Shown here piece after piece: positions 37,590 to 37,660 of a DNA stretch of 37,660 bases. The stretch is from positions 1-37,660 of the forward strand of contig CAYPQL010000005.1 of NCBI GenBank assembly GCA_964412905.1, written 5' to 3'. The notes under the pieces are model-generated. The model did not search any database. It saw nothing but the letters and a program-made list of their open reading frames with translations, and was not told where the DNA came from. The stretch is from CAYPQL01 sp964412905. Lineage in GTDB: Bacteria; Patescibacteriota; Minisyncoccia; JAHIHE01; JAGLIN01. Numbering within the stretch: the first letter of the stretch is position 1; every line of letters starts with the position of its first letter. A program made the translations under genes and the position numbers.

Positions 37590-37660
37590 TCTGATGTAAT
37601 AAAAGACCTACCCGCTAGGGTCAATCCGAACACTTGATATTTTAGGTTAATTGACAATTA

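Overview
The window reads as a Candidate Phyla Radiation (Patescibacteria-type) chromosome segment. It is AT-rich and uses the standard bacterial code. It carries a full S10-spc ribosomal-protein cluster in which rpmD (L30) is absent from its usual place between rpsE and rplO; loss of L30 is a known CPR hallmark. The genes in between are the reduced core plus surface proteins typical of the group. No 16S rRNA or complete lineage marker set is present, so I do not name a phylum.

Layout. 1-4.1 kb: the end of a secreted subtilisin-like protease with a dockerin-like tail, then a 1082-residue secreted protein that begins with a cohesin-like domain, a likely cohesin-dockerin surface pair. 4.2-4.9 kb: a stand-alone winged-helix/Cas2-fold (PaaX-like) gene framed by two copies of one perfect 34-bp palindrome. 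5-9.5 kb: malic enzyme, a PEGA-domain envelope protein (minus strand), mreB and a slipin. 9.7-20.2 kb: tRNA-Lys(UUU), argS, a candidate small RNA, aspS, a GIY-YIG nuclease bracketed by repeats, gatB, recO and a membrane GT2 glycosyltransferase, with several orphan small genes. 20.2-22.6 kb: two minus-strand orphan genes, a wecA-type gene broken by a 34-bp element, and a small Phd-like gene. 22.9-37.2 kb: tuf, a small orphan, then rpsJ-rplC-rplD-rplW-rplB-rpsS-rplV-rpsC-rplP-rpmC-rpsQ-rplN-rplX-rplE-rpsN-rpsH-rplF-rplR-rpsE-rplO-secY. The window ends with a terminator and a strong promoter facing out of it.

The housekeeping genes serve translation, tRNA charging (AspRS and the GatB amidotransferase subunit probably act together to make Asn-tRNA), cell shape and the envelope. 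What stands out is the repeat content. (1) Start codons of many genes, mostly ribosomal, directly follow AT-rich arrays with a strict 8-nt period (7-nt at rpsS and inside gatB), and these genes lack Shine-Dalgarno sequences. (2) Several families of small palindromic elements fill the spacers of the ribosomal cluster. (3) Some palindromes sit in frame inside argS, recO and the glycosyltransferase and encode the same short peptide. (4) One element breaks the wecA gene with a 10-bp target duplication. (5) Two solitary nuclease-fold genes (Cas2-like, GIY-YIG) are bracketed by such repeats, which makes them candidates for repeat-handling enzymes. No CRISPR array, cas1, rRNA or classical transposase was seen.
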